Counted from the first letter of the stretch, positions 9,238 to 19,111 are shown. The stretch: DNA of 64,000 nucleotides from Bacteroidota bacterium (GCA_016717325.1 JADKFV010000015.1:55835-119834), one strand, 5' to 3'. Made by a program: numbers and translations. The notes: a model not told the origin generated them from the sequence alone.

Positions 9238-9932
9238 TCATTTATATTTAGCAAAATAATTCCAGACAGCATCATCGGGCGGTGGTGCGGTTATTTTTAT
9301 TTCTTCCTTTTTACCGGATGCATAAATGTTATTGTATGCGCATGCAGGTGAATACTTCCATCGGCATTAGTGCGGGGCGCGCCATACTTTACATCACCTT
9401 TTATGGGGCAACCCATGTGGGCAAGCATTACACGTATCTGATGATGACGTCCTGTAAGAGGATTTACATCGAGCAAAAAATATTTGTCCGATGCGCCAAG
9501 TAATTTAAACTCAAGTTCGCTTAGCGATGCACGGCTGTCCTTTTCGTCCGTTACAAAACTCTTATTCAACTTTTCGTTTTTAAATAAATACTCTTTGAGT
9601 AAGCCTTTATCTTGTTTTGGTTTATTGCATACTACAGCCCAATATGTTTTTTTTATTTGTTTTAATTGAAACATTTCATTCATGCGAGTGAGGGCTTTGC
9701 TTGTTTTTGCAAATACCACTACACCGGTTACAGGCCTATCAATGCGATGAACCACACCAGCGAAAATATTACCCGGCTTATTGTACTCGATGCGCAAATA
9801 ATCTTTTATAAGTTCGCTCATAGGTTTATCGCCCGTTTTGTCGCCTTGCACTATTTGCCCTGCTTGCTTGTTCAATACAAGTAAGTGGTTGTCTTCGTAA
9901 AGTATTTTTATCGGAATGGTTTTATTATCCAT
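9238..9932 (-). CDS. RluA-family RNA pseudouridine synthase, 3' frameshift
   Basis: Converts a uridine in rRNA or tRNA to pseudouridine. Motifs: LYEDNHLLVLNKQAG near the N-terminus, catalytic-Asp motif GVVHRIDRPVTGVVVFAKT, and NPLTGRHHQIRVMLAHMGCPI. The apparent frame ends KRKK at 9297, but a 5-T run at 9308-9312 (A run on the coding strand) seems one base short. Adding it continues as HPVKKEEIKITAPPPDD, a usual RluA C-terminus, to TGA 9238-9240, giving about 231 residues. The target site cannot be told; lack of an S4 domain suggests an RluA/RluC-like tRNA or 23S enzyme. Confidence 0.88.
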
Positions 9933-10007
9933 GGCGCGAAGGTAAATTTATTTACTTACTATAATTGTGATAAAGCAGTTCGTGGTAATTTGAAACAAAG
10001 TTTGCTT

Positions 10008-10597
10008 TTAGAAAGTATCAATATTATTGAGGCTCCTAAAGTCATCGCCCCGGGCATTTTTCAATGCCTCTATACTTTCATAAAAATTTATCCCCACCAA
10101 ACCTAATCCATGATTTGCTACAATTGTTTCTGTAATAATATACCCATTTTCGAGAAGAAGAAATCCCTTTTCACTACTGTCGGGATACCACAAAAAATTT
10201 TTTATCGTTTGGTTCAAAATGTATTTCAATTTATTTTCTTGGTAATCAATTTTGTAAGGTGTATAGGTTTTTTTGAGCGTGCCTAATCCCAACTTTATTT
10301 TTATGCGGCCAAAAAAAGTGCTTCTTTCTTTTTGATGGGCTTCTGCTGTTTCGGTTATGGTTCTTTTATTCGCATTAACATGATACACCGGAATATCGTT
10401 AAATCGGTAAAAATACTTTTGGCCGAAGGATGAATACTTTTGAAGGTTAATTCGGTTTGGTTTTTGTTAGGCAAATCTATTATCATACTATTGTCAAGTT
10501 CAATAAAGCACTCACCACTATCGAGTCCGCCAACTTCCATTTTCAGTATCGAATAAATATTGGTTATTTTTTTGCCAATTAATTCTTGAATTTTCAT
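10008..10597 (-). CDS. Hypothetical protein, one frame break
   Basis: Two overlapping frames make one protein of about 196 residues. The N-terminal part begins MKIQELIGKKITNIYSILKM and contains GECFIELDNSMIIDLP. A T run on the coding strand near 10409-10413 seems one base short; corrected, it reads KSIFYRFNDIPVYHVNAN and continues to GLLLENGYIITETIVANHG-like segments and FYESIEALKNARG. No signal peptide, membrane segment or known motif. The layout (short beta hairpins, GYIITE) suggests a small cytosolic alpha/beta protein. Function unknown. Confidence 0.6.
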
Positions 10598-10932
10598 TTA
10601 GATGAATGAGGTTTTAATTTATTGCTATATCAATTGATTTACTAAACTATAGAAATTTTTTAAAGCAAATAATTTCAACAATCGTTTGCTGGTGAAATTT
10701 GATCGGCTTGATGTGGTGTTTTTTTCAAATGCTATTTTGCTCTAAAAAGTTGCTGCATTATAAACTACATTTATTTGAGCATCTTCTATTTTGCTAATCG
10801 GACCTTATTTTTTATCATTCGTAAAACATTGAAGCCATTCAAGTACAAGAGTCAACTTAATTTTAAAAATTCGTTTTATGATCGGTGAAAACACCGTCCA
10901 TAAGCAAGAAAAGCATCAGCATCGTGGGGAAG
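10598..10932. other. Gene-free stretch upstream of the MITE
   Basis: AT-rich sequence with no plausible open frame, RNA gene or repeat that I can see. It lies upstream of the minus-strand gene at 10008-10597 and so may hold its promoter, but no clear TAnnTTTG element was picked out. Confidence 0.4.
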
Positions 10933-11095
10933 GTTTGTGGGGCAATGTCATTAAGTTAAGGTATTAAATCCAATTGCCTGCGCTCACCCGTAGCCCTAAA
11001 GGGCGCCTCCACGCAGGTTTCGTTACAACGGACTGGCTCCCTTTAGGGATTCAGGGTGCGCGGAGGGCTTAACTTAATGACATTGGTTTGTGGGG
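10933..11095. mobile_element. MITE-like element: perfect 18-bp terminal inverted repeats and 10-bp target duplication
   Basis: The element spans 10943-11085 (143 bp). Its ends are exact inverted copies: CAATGTCATTAAGTTAAG at 10943-10960 and CTTAACTTAATGACATTG at 11068-11085. It is flanked by a direct repeat GTTTGTGGGG at 10933-10942 and 11086-11095. Inside, a second imperfect palindrome pairs CCCTAAAGGG-containing arms. Removing the element and one direct repeat restores a perfect hairpin, AAGGTTTGTG-GGGA-CACAAACCTT, so the insertion target was itself a palindrome. It carries no transposase and would be mobilised in trans. Confidence 0.85.
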
Positions 11096-11306
11096 ACACA
11101 AACCTTGGCTGGCGCGAGCGTGGAAAAATCGTTGGCTTCAATTGCTTCTTTTTAAAGCTTGCAATTCCAGAGTAATGCAATCTGTGTTTATATATTAGCA
11201 ACGAAGTAAAAGTAGTACCCTGCAAAGTAATTTTCAATTGAAACTAAAACTGCGCAACGAGTTCTAAGTTCGAATTGCAATGTGATGGACAGTATTTACT
11301 TTCAAA
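11096..11306. other. Gene-free stretch downstream of panB
   Basis: Contains the right half of the ancestral hairpin split by the MITE (CACAAACCTT, 11097-11106) and then AT-rich sequence with no recognisable gene. The open frame across 11043-11237 is formed partly by the MITE and is not considered real. Confidence 0.4.
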
Positions 11307-12128
11307 TCAATATTGTTCTTTTTCGTTGGGGAAATCTTTTGATTTCACATCTTCAATATACTGTTTTGTTGCGTTAAGCATTACTTCGTGCACGTTTGCA
11401 TACTTGCGCAAAAACCGGGGATGAAATTCATTATTTATTCCTACCATATCGTGCAGTACCAGCACCTGACCATCAACTCCATTGCCTGCACCTATGCCTA
11501 TTATTGGAATCCGCAATTCTTGCGAAACGCGTGTTGCTAACTGTGCAGGAATTTTTTCGAGCACAATTGAAAAGCATCCTGATTCCTGTAAAATATGTGC
11601 ATCCTCTATAAGTTGCTTTGCTTCTTCTTCTTCCTTTGCACGAACAACATAAGTTCCGAATTTATAAATGGATTGAGGTGTAAGACCAAGATGTCCCATT
11701 ACAGGTACACCTGCCGATAATATTCTTTCGATCGATTCTTTTATTTGGCGTCCGCCTTCGAGTTTCACGGCATGTGCACCACTCTCTTTCATAATGCGAA
11801 TGCTTGAGTTAAGTGCTTCTTTGGAGTTTCCCTGATAAGAGCCAAAGGGCAAATCGACAACTACCAAAGCCCTTGAAACTGCCCGCACCACCGATGAAGC
11901 ATGATATATCATTTGGTCAAGCGTAATGGGCAATGTGGTTTCATGACCTGCCATTACATTGGAGGCCGAATCGCCTACTAAAATGATATCGATGCCGGCT
12001 GCATCTATTATCCCTGCCATGCTGAAATCGTAAGCAGTAAGCATGGCAATAGGTTCGCCTTTTATTTTCATTTCCAACAGACGATGCGTGGTAATGCGTT
12101 TAATTTCTGAATTTTGTGATGCACTCAT
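11307..12128 (-). CDS. panB: 3-methyl-2-oxobutanoate hydroxymethyltransferase
   Basis: First committed step of pantothenate synthesis: transfers a hydroxymethyl group from methylene-THF to 3-methyl-2-oxobutanoate, giving ketopantoate. About 273 residues, the usual length. Motifs: MLTAYDFSMAGIIDAAGID, the metal/substrate segment VGDSASNVMAGHETTLPIT, HAVKLEGG, PVMGHLGLTPQS, the catalytic-Glu region IVLEKIPA, and IIGIGAGNGVDGQVLV. I start at ATG 12128 (MSASQNSEIKRITTH) rather than 7 codons earlier, since a -7-like TACATTTG lies 19-26 bp upstream of it. panC and panD are not adjacent. Confidence 0.95.
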   Translation of the reverse strand: MSASQNSEIKRITTHRLLEMKIKGEPIAMLTAYDFSMAGIIDAAGIDIILVGDSASNVMAGHETTLPITLDQMIYHASSVVRAVSRALVVVDLPFGSYQGNSKEALNSSIRIMKESGAHAVKLEGGRQIKESIERILSAGVPVMGHLGLTPQSIYKFGTYVVRAKEEEEAKQLIEDAHILQESGCFSIVLEKIPAQLATRVSQELRIPIIGIGAGNGVDGQVLVLHDMVGINNEFHPRFLRKYANVHEVMLNATKQYIEDVKSKDFPNEKEQY

Positions 12129-12146
12129 TTTTATTTTTTTGGTGAG

Positions 12147-12154
12147 CAAATGTA
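12147..12154 (-). promoter_or_regulatory. Candidate Bacteroidota -7 element of panB
   Basis: Reads TACATTTG(C) on the minus strand, matching TAnnTTTG, 19 bp before the panB ATG. No strong TTTG -33 element is visible at 19-21 bp further upstream. Confidence 0.35.
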
Positions 12155-12495
12155 ATTATTTCGCTATTGTACAATAGTAGAATTTGTGACCAAGAAGTAT
12201 ATTTTCGAAATTGACTTTGTGGAATGAAAAAAAATGACAACAAAAGAAATGAGCAGCATTTATAAATGTATAATACCATTAGCTTTTATAAAACAGGCTT
12301 TTCTTACCTCACCCCAACCCTCTCCAAAGGAGAGGGAGAAATCGCGTTAGCCTATTGTATAATAGCTAATGGCACAAAATACTAACCATAACAGTATACG
12401 ATGGACTACATTCATTAGTTTGACAAAAAACGCCAGTGAAAAAATTCAATTTATAACGAAAAAAACATAAGCAAGATTATAAAACTAAATCAGCG
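12155..12495. repeat. Gene-free stretch with a small palindromic repeat (12276-12372)
   Basis: CCATTAGCTTTTA at 12276-12288 and its near-perfect inverse at 12360-12372 (12 of 13) bound a core hairpin CCCTCTCC-AAA-GGAGAGGG at 12318-12336. A direct repeat TGTATAATA occurs at 12267-12275 and 12356-12364. The core motif ACCCCAACCCTCTCC is, from memory, a widespread intergenic repeat in bacteria. The rest of the stretch shows nothing. Confidence 0.6.
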
Positions 12496-13803
12496 TCAAG
12501 CGAGCATAATTTCCAGGTTTTTATATTTCATAAGATGGATAATAGATGGCAAAAATTGAGGCATAACATAACCCTCTTCGTCCATGAGTGGCGCAGGTAA
12601 ATTTCCACCCGTTTTTGGTGGTGGCTGCTGGTTATTTGGCTTGCCGGTATTACTCTTTACCGGAGGCGGGTTTTTGGGATTACTAAGACTTTCGATGGAG
12701 TTGCCAAGAATACTTTTTACTGCTGCTCTGATCATTTCGAGCGAATCGCGCAATTGTTTATTTTCTTCCTGCATGGCAACATTTTTATCGCGCTCGGTCT
12801 TCACTGTTTTCGATAAAGTAATAAGCAAATCGGAATTCTCATCACCTTTTATCATGTCGCGATATTTTACCAATTCTTTATTAGCATTATTGGTACTATC
12901 TAATCGCGTTTGCGTTTGGCTTAACTGGTTTTGCAACGACTCCAATTGAGCGGTATGTGACTTTTTAAGCGCATCTATATCACCATCTTCGCCTTTCATT
13001 GCATCAATAGTTTTGCGCAACATGCCGTTATCTTCTTTCAGTTTATTAATTTGGGTTTTAAGATTTATTATTGATTCGGCTAATGCAGATATATCAACAT
13101 CATCGTTGTTGCTTTTTGTTGTTTGGGTGGTAACATTATCTGCAGGTTTTGAATTGGTAAACACATAAAAGAAATCGACACGTCCTTTTGTAGCAGGACC
13201 CACTATGAGTCCCATTTTACCAGTGGTGTACATATTGTCGTTAAACGTTTGTACAAAAGTGTTATTGATAAACAAATCGAAATTAGAATTTGCTGTACGA
13301 ATTTCAACAAGGTTAGGCAAATTTAAGTCTACAATGGTAGGATGCTTCACCCATCCGCTATTTTTTGCATCGCCAGTAATATTCTTGAAGGCAGCACCTT
13401 CCATTCTGCGAATTCTATATTCCTTAAATTTATTTATTTCGAACATGTAACCCCCTTTATTATTGGGTTGTGCCATAAATAAAATACCAAGTGCAGTTTC
13501 GTCCGACCCGGTTTTTTCTACTTTTAAGGAAGTTACCAGGCGGTACATTTCAAAATTGGTTTCGAAACCGCTTAGAATAGCAAAAGGTGAAACAGCGGTT
13601 TTACGATTGAGGATATACTCGCCATCCTGCATCACGAATAAATTATCGTTATTGGAAACTGTACTCCAGTTGTTGTTGCTTTGGTCAAAGTTTTCGCTCA
13701 CAACTAATTTGTCAAACTTTTCGTGAATCATTTGACTTTTTGTTTTGTGAAACATTAATATGCACAAAACAATTATACCAACAGATTTAACTTTAGATAT
13801 CAT
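12496..13803 (-). CDS. Secreted protein with lectin-like/DUF1080-like domain and coiled coil
   Basis: About 435 residues from ATG 13803, which starts a signal peptide (MISKVKSVGIIVLCILMF); a start 11 codons upstream is possible. The first half (residues about 25-210) resembles jelly-roll glycan-binding or DUF1080-like domains: NFDQSNNNWSTVSNNDN, ETALGILFMAQPNNKGG, YMFEINKFKEYRIRRMEG and GKMGLIVGPATKGRVDFFYV. The second half is a long coiled coil (ISALAESIINLKTQINKLKE onward), then a Pro/Gly/Asn-rich linker and a short helical C-terminus. It probably sits in the periplasm or at the surface. No catalytic residues can be assigned. Confidence 0.7.
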   Translation of the reverse strand: MISKVKSVGIIVLCILMFHKTKSQMIHEKFDKLVVSENFDQSNNNWSTVSNNDNLFVMQDGEYILNRKTAVSPFAILSGFETNFEMYRLVTSLKVEKTGSDETALGILFMAQPNNKGGYMFEINKFKEYRIRRMEGAAFKNITGDAKNSGWVKHPTIVDLNLPNLVEIRTANSNFDLFINNTFVQTFNDNMYTTGKMGLIVGPATKGRVDFFYVFTNSKPADNVTTQTTKSNNDDVDISALAESIINLKTQINKLKEDNGMLRKTIDAMKGEDGDIDALKKSHTAQLESLQNQLSQTQTRLDSTNNANKELVKYRDMIKGDENSDLLITLSKTVKTERDKNVAMQEENKQLRDSLEMIRAAVKSILGNSIESLSNPKNPPPVKSNTGKPNNQQPPPKTGGNLPAPLMDEEGYVMPQFLPSIIHLMKYKNLEIMLA

Positions 13804-13920
13804 TGCATTTTTTATTTCTATCAACTTTTCAGACATGATGGGGACATCATTTGCCTTAAAGAACAGAATTAAATTTATAAATGCCTAATACTTCGCCAAA
13901 AATAAAATAGCTAATTAAAT

Positions 13921-16571
13921 TTATACTCCGGAATTTGGAATGTCCTGAGCTGTTATTTCAAACTTATCTTCTTCTTCCTTATACTTCATTATTTGTGCAA
14001 GTGCATCGGGAACCACATCGCTGCAAATGGTAATAAATGAGCCTTTTTTGGCATTTGTAATTGCATATTCAATGGCTTCGTATTCAGTAGGAATAACTTT
14101 TACAATTTTTTCTTTTCCATCGCGATGAATACCCACCAGCAGCAAGTCGATAATTTCCTTTTCGGTGCGGCCACGTAAATTGCGATCCTGACGAATGATA
14201 ATTTCGTCAAACATATTTCCACTCAATTGACCAAGTTGCAAAATATCTTCATCGCGCCTGTCCCCTACTCCGGCAATGATACCAACTTTGGGTTTGGCGT
14301 CTACTTTCTCTAAAAACTTTGCAATTGCCTGGAAACCTGCCGGATTATGGGCATAGTCAACCATAACAGTGAATTTCTTAAATTGAAAAGGTTCATCCTT
14401 CCAGGAGTTTGTGCCGGTGAAGGAATAAATGTTTCAAGAGCCAGTTTAATATCTTCAATTTTAAAATTACGAATGTATCCGGTAAGTACTGCAGGTAAAA
14501 TATTTTGAATCATGAATATGGCCTTGCCCGAAAAAGTAAGAGGAATATTTACAACTTTATCGACCCGAATTTTCCAGGTGCCACGCATAATGGTGATAAA
14601 ACCATTTTCGGCAACGGCTGCCAACCCTCCATTTGCAGTGTGACGTTTAATAATTGCATTGTTTTCATCGAGTGAAAAGTATGCAATCTTACATTCCAAA
14701 GGACGGGCCATATCAGCAACCAGTTGATCATCGGCATTGAGAATGGCATAACCACTTGGCATTATACTTTCTACAACTACACCTTTCACTTTGGCCATAT
14801 CTTCGAGTGAGTTTATACCCTTCAGTCCAAGATGATCGGCCGAAACATTAGTTACGATGCCAATATCGCATTTGTGAAAACCCAATCCTGCACGCAGAAT
14901 TCCTCCACGGGCACATTCAAGTACAGCAAAGTCAACAGTAGGATCTTTTAACACAAACTCAGCACTTGCAGGCCCTGTGCAATCGCCCTTTTGCAACAAA
15001 TGGTTTTGAATGTAAATACCATCGGTTGTGGTAAAACCAACTTTGTGCCCCATAAATTTACACATGTGAGCAATCAATCGGGTTGTTGTGGTTTTACCAT
15101 TTGTTCCTGTTACAGCAACAATTGGAATACGCGCATTGCTTCCCGGAGGAAATAACATGTCGACAACTGGTGCTGCTACATTGCGCGCCAACCCAGTGAT
15201 TGGTGATAAGTGCATACGAAAACCCGGTGCGGCATTTACCTCAAGGACCGCACCGCCTATTTCATTCAATGGTTCACTTATGTTGGGTGTCATAATATCT
15301 ATACCACATATATCCAAACCAATAATGCGGGCAATTCGTTCGCACATAAAAATATTGTATGGATGCATAATATCGGTAACATCTGTCGATGTTCCTCCTG
15401 TGCTAAGATTGGCAGTACGCTTGAGCCATAACTCTTCACCATCTTTCAAAACAGAATCGAGGGTAAGCGATTTTTCGGCAAGTATGCTATTTGTTGTATC
15501 ATCTATCTTGATGGTGGTAAGTACTTTTTCGTGACCGTAACCTCTGCGCGGATCAGCATTTACTTTGTCGACTAATTGCTGAATGGTGCTTTTGCCATCG
15601 CCAGTTACCGCAGCAGGAGTGCGTTTGGCAGCGGCTTCCAATTTATAATTTATTACAAGTACCCGATGGTCATATCCGGTAATATATTTTTCAATTATTA
15701 CACCTTTGGATATACGTTTTGCTGCAGCAAGGGCTGTAACGGCATCGTCCCAAGAATTTACATTAATGGTTGCGCCTCGCCCATGATTGCCATTAACAGG
15801 TTTTAGCACCACAGGAAACCGTATATCTTCCACAGCATCTTTTAATTCTTCTTCACTATATATAATACGGCCACGAGGAACAGGGATTGATTGTGCTTCT
15901 AGCAGATTCTTGGTATCTTCTTTATCGCAGGCAATTTCAACTGCTATGCTTCCGGTAGTGGATGCTACCGTGGCTTGTATACGTTTCTGATTGATGCCAT
16001 AACCTAACTGCACAAGTGAATGTCTGTTAAGCCTCACCCATGGAATATTTCGGCCAATTGCTTCTTCTACTATGGAACCTGTAGATGGCCCGAGTCTTTC
16101 TTCTTCGCGAATTTCGCGCATTGCCTGTATATCGGAAGTCATATAATATGGTATAACATCCACTAATGCCTGTTCAATTCTTACTGAAGCTTTTGCTGCA
16201 TAAATCCCTACCTTTTCTTCTTCGTAAGCAAACACAACATGGTATACGCCAGGCTCACCGGTAGAACGCGTTCGTCCAAAACCTACATCCATACCGGCAA
16301 GGGTTTGTATTTCGAGCGCAATATGTTCTATCACATGGCCTATCCATGTGCCTATACGAACGCGATGAAAAAATCCTCCTTCGTAATCTTCGCTACAACG
16401 ATGCGAAAACATACTCGGCAAAAACTTCTCGAGCCTGTCTGCAAAACCCTGAATTTGGTCGGTAGGACGCTCTTCCATTTCACCAATATCAAGCTTCATC
16501 ACTATCAGTTTATGTCTGCGTATACTCCAATAATTTGGACCCCGCATGCCGCGAATTTCTAGTATCTTCAT
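13921..16571 (-). CDS. cphA: Cyanophycin synthetase-like ATP-grasp/Mur ligase, one frameshift
   Basis: About 883 residues after correction, the normal length of CphA, which polymerises Asp and Arg into cyanophycin. Order: N-terminal domain starting MKILEIRGMRGPNYWS, ATP-grasp domain (VVLKPVNGNHGRGATINV; ICGIDIMTP; AVLEVNAAPGFRMH), then a Mur-ligase domain with P-loop VTGTNGKTTTT near residue 490 and the C-terminal motif VMVDYAHNPAGFQAI. A base is missing in the short A/T run near 14380: NLF then changes frame to FKKFTVMVDYAHNP. No cyanophycinase (cphB) or isoaspartyl dipeptidase gene is nearby, so the exact polymer is uncertain. Confidence 0.9.
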
Positions 16572-16956
16572 AATCTTAAATTTTACAGGTTTTGATTTTG
16601 GGCTAAGTAATATTTATTTTTCCAATATAGGAAATGAAAAAAAATCTGATTGATATAAATGCTTTTATAAATCTCCCGCTCATAGGTAGCAAAACTAAAA
16701 ATGGTTTGAAAAGAAGAATCATTCTTTTGAGAAAATATTGTTCCTGAAAAAGTACTTAGATTATTAAGTATTAATTTCTGAATTAAATTTGATGAGACTA
16801 TGATTCTCATTTTTGACATTGAAAAAAGGTGAAGATTATTTTTCTGGAAATGAGTTGTAAAAAATAAAATTTCGTTATTCGTTATTTAAAACATTATTTA
16901 CATCGCTCACAAAACTAAATGAATAATAAAAATCATCTTAAGTAACTATCATTTTT
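16572..16956. other. Divergent intergenic region cphA/ppx
   Basis: 385 bp between two diverging genes, so it should contain both promoters. It is very AT-rich. I see no clear TAnnTTTG element, hairpin or repeat. The open frame 16583-16819 has low-complexity composition and is not considered real. Confidence 0.4.
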
Positions 16957-17892
16957 ATGCGCCTTGCAATTATCGATTGTGGAACAAATACTTTTAACCT
17001 TATCATTGGTGATATAATTAACCCTGGAGAATTTAAGACCATTGAAGAAATAAAACTACCTGTTAAGCTTGGTGAAGGCGGTATAACCAATAAAATAATA
17101 ATGCCGGCAGCAATGCAACGCGGCTTAGACGCATTTGGAAAATTATGTAATCATGCATACCCTTTTAAAATCAATAAAATAATTGCTTTAGGTACGGCAG
17201 CTTTGCGCAGGGCAAGTAATGCTGAAGAGTTTAAAGACAAAATATTCGTAGCAACAGGTGTAAGGGTTGGCATTATAGATGAAAAAACCGAAGCATTTTT
17301 AATTGCCAAAGGTGTTTTGTTAACCACAAACAAATTGACGGGTCCATTTTTAATTTTAGATATTGGCGGTGGCAGTTGCGAATTTATTATTTGCAACAGC
17401 AGCGAAATTTTATGGAGCAAGAGTTATGAAATTGGCGCAGCTTTGTTACTCGACAAATTCAAGTTCGAAGACCCATATCTTGAAAAGCAAGTGGACCAAA
17501 TTGAAAATTTGCTTGATACAGAATTGAAAGATTTTCTTGATGCGATTGAAAGATACCACCCGCAAACTATGGTTGGCTCTGCAGGGTCATTCGAAACCTT
17601 TGCCGACCTCATCGAAATGGAATACAGAAACAGAATATGTGACAATGCTAACGAAAACTATTTGTTCAATTTAGCTGAATATGAAACACTACACCAGAAA
17701 TTACTCGAAACAACACTGCCCCAAAAAATGGAAATACCCGGTATGCTAAAGCCCCGTGCCGATATGATTGCTATTGCATCAATAATAACTACTTTTGTTT
17801 TCCGAAAAATAAATGGCAGGCAAATGTTTATGTCTCGAAACTCGCTACGCGAAGGGGTTCTACAACATTTAGCAGAAGGAAAAAAACTTTAG
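16957..17892 (+). CDS. ppx: Ppx/GppA-family exopolyphosphatase
   Basis: 311 residues, the short (catalytic-domain-only) form of the Ppx/GppA phosphatase family, which removes terminal phosphate from polyphosphate or hydrolyses pppGpp. Actin-like ATPase-fold motifs: phosphate-1 loop LAIIDCGTNTFNLIIGDI at 3-20, IALGTAALRRA, the phosphate-2 loop LILDIGGGSCEFII, and MVGSAGSFETFADL. Stop is TAG followed directly by TGA. It is 43 bp upstream of the response regulator, same strand, possibly one unit. Substrate preference cannot be read from sequence. Confidence 0.9.
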   Translation: MRLAIIDCGTNTFNLIIGDIINPGEFKTIEEIKLPVKLGEGGITNKIIMPAAMQRGLDAFGKLCNHAYPFKINKIIALGTAALRRASNAEEFKDKIFVATGVRVGIIDEKTEAFLIAKGVLLTTNKLTGPFLILDIGGGSCEFIICNSSEILWSKSYEIGAALLLDKFKFEDPYLEKQVDQIENLLDTELKDFLDAIERYHPQTMVGSAGSFETFADLIEMEYRNRICDNANENYLFNLAEYETLHQKLLETTLPQKMEIPGMLKPRADMIAIASIITTFVFRKINGRQMFMSRNSLREGVLQHLAEGKKL

Positions 17893-17935
17893 TGATATTT
17901 TATATAAAACAACAATTGAAACAAAAAAACTAATT

Positions 17936-19099
17936 ATGGCAAAGGTTCTTGTGATAGATGATGAAAAAAGTATTCGCAACTCGCTACGCGAAATATTGGA
18001 ATATGAAAGCTACATTGTGGACGATGCACCCGATGGAATTGAAGGCTTGAAAATGGCTGAGAAAAGCACATATGATATTGTTTTGTGTGATATAAAAATG
18101 CCCAAAATGGATGGCATGGAAGTGCTCGAAAAATTGCGCGAAAAAAATATCGATGCTCCCGTTGTAATGATATCGGGTCACGGCAATATTGAAACAGCAG
18201 TTGAAGCAATTAAAAAAGGTGCGTTTGATTATATCTCGAAACCACTCGACCTTAATCGTTTACTTATTACCATTCGCAATGCCATGGATAAGTCTACGCT
18301 TATTACTGAAACAAAAATTTTGAAAAAGAAGATTTTTAAAACTACTGCTATGATCGGCAGCAGCGAATCGATACAAAAGGTAAAGGGTATAATAGAAAAA
18401 GTTGCACCAACCGATGCACGGGTATTGGTAACAGGTGGCAATGGCACAGGAAAAGAACTCGTGGCAAGGTGGATACATGAAAAAAGTAATCGTGCTGCAT
18501 TGCCTTTAGTGGAAGTAAACTGTGCTGCAATTCCTTCGGAGCTTATCGAGAGTGAATTATTTGGTCACGAAAAAGGTTCGTTTACAAGTGCAGTTAAACA
18601 GCGCATAGGAAAATTTGAACAAGCCAATGGCGGCACTCTTTTTCTTGATGAGATAGGCGATATGAGTTTGAGTGCACAAGCAAAAGTACTTCGGGCATTG
18701 CAAGAAGGCAAAGTAACACGTGTGGGTGGCGAAAAAGATTTTTCGGTGAATGTGCGGGTAATAGCAGCCACCAATAAAGATTTGAAAGCTGAGATAGAAA
18801 GAAATAATTTTCGCGAAGACTTGTATCATCGTTTAAGTGTAATACTTATTAAAGTGCCATCTTTAAATGAACGAAAGGAAGATATTCCACTTTTGGTAGA
18901 ACACTTTATTAAAGATATGGCCGATGATGGTGGAATGCCATTGAAGAAATTTTCGGATGGCGCTATAAAAGAATTGCAAAAAATGAACTGGACTGGCAAT
19001 ATTCGCGAATTGCGCAATGTGGTGGAACGACTGCTTATTTTAGGAGATAAAATTATCACAGATAAAGATGTTCAAATGTTCGCAGGAATTGGCAAATAA
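17936..19099 (+). CDS. Sigma-54-interacting response regulator without a DNA-binding domain
   Basis: 387 residues. REC domain 1-120 with phospho-acceptor Asp52 in LCDIKMPKMDG and Lys102 in SKPLD. AAA+ domain: Walker A GGNGTGKE at 167-174, Walker B GGTLFLDE at 232-239. The sigma-54 contact loop, usually GAFTGA, reads GSFTSA at 214-219. The protein ends shortly after the AAA+ lid (MFAGIGK) without the Fis-type helix-turn-helix normal for NtrC/AtoC proteins. The next gene starts 12 bp later, so no frameshifted tail is hidden. It may act without an enhancer site, like other HTH-less activators. The partner kinase is not in the window. Confidence 0.9.
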   Translation: MAKVLVIDDEKSIRNSLREILEYESYIVDDAPDGIEGLKMAEKSTYDIVLCDIKMPKMDGMEVLEKLREKNIDAPVVMISGHGNIETAVEAIKKGAFDYISKPLDLNRLLITIRNAMDKSTLITETKILKKKIFKTTAMIGSSESIQKVKGIIEKVAPTDARVLVTGGNGTGKELVARWIHEKSNRAALPLVEVNCAAIPSELIESELFGHEKGSFTSAVKQRIGKFEQANGGTLFLDEIGDMSLSAQAKVLRALQEGKVTRVGGEKDFSVNVRVIAATNKDLKAEIERNNFREDLYHRLSVILIKVPSLNERKEDIPLLVEHFIKDMADDGGMPLKKFSDGAIKELQKMNWTGNIRELRNVVERLLILGDKIITDKDVQMFAGIGK

Positions 19100-19111
19100 A
19101 TAGTAATAAGA

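Noticed and set aside
11043..11237. Open reading frame of 64 codons
   Set aside because: Spans the right end of the MITE and the broken hairpin; no protein features.
16583..16819. 78-codon open frame upstream of cphA
   Set aside because: Low-complexity, no conserved feature, and it occupies the divergent promoter region.
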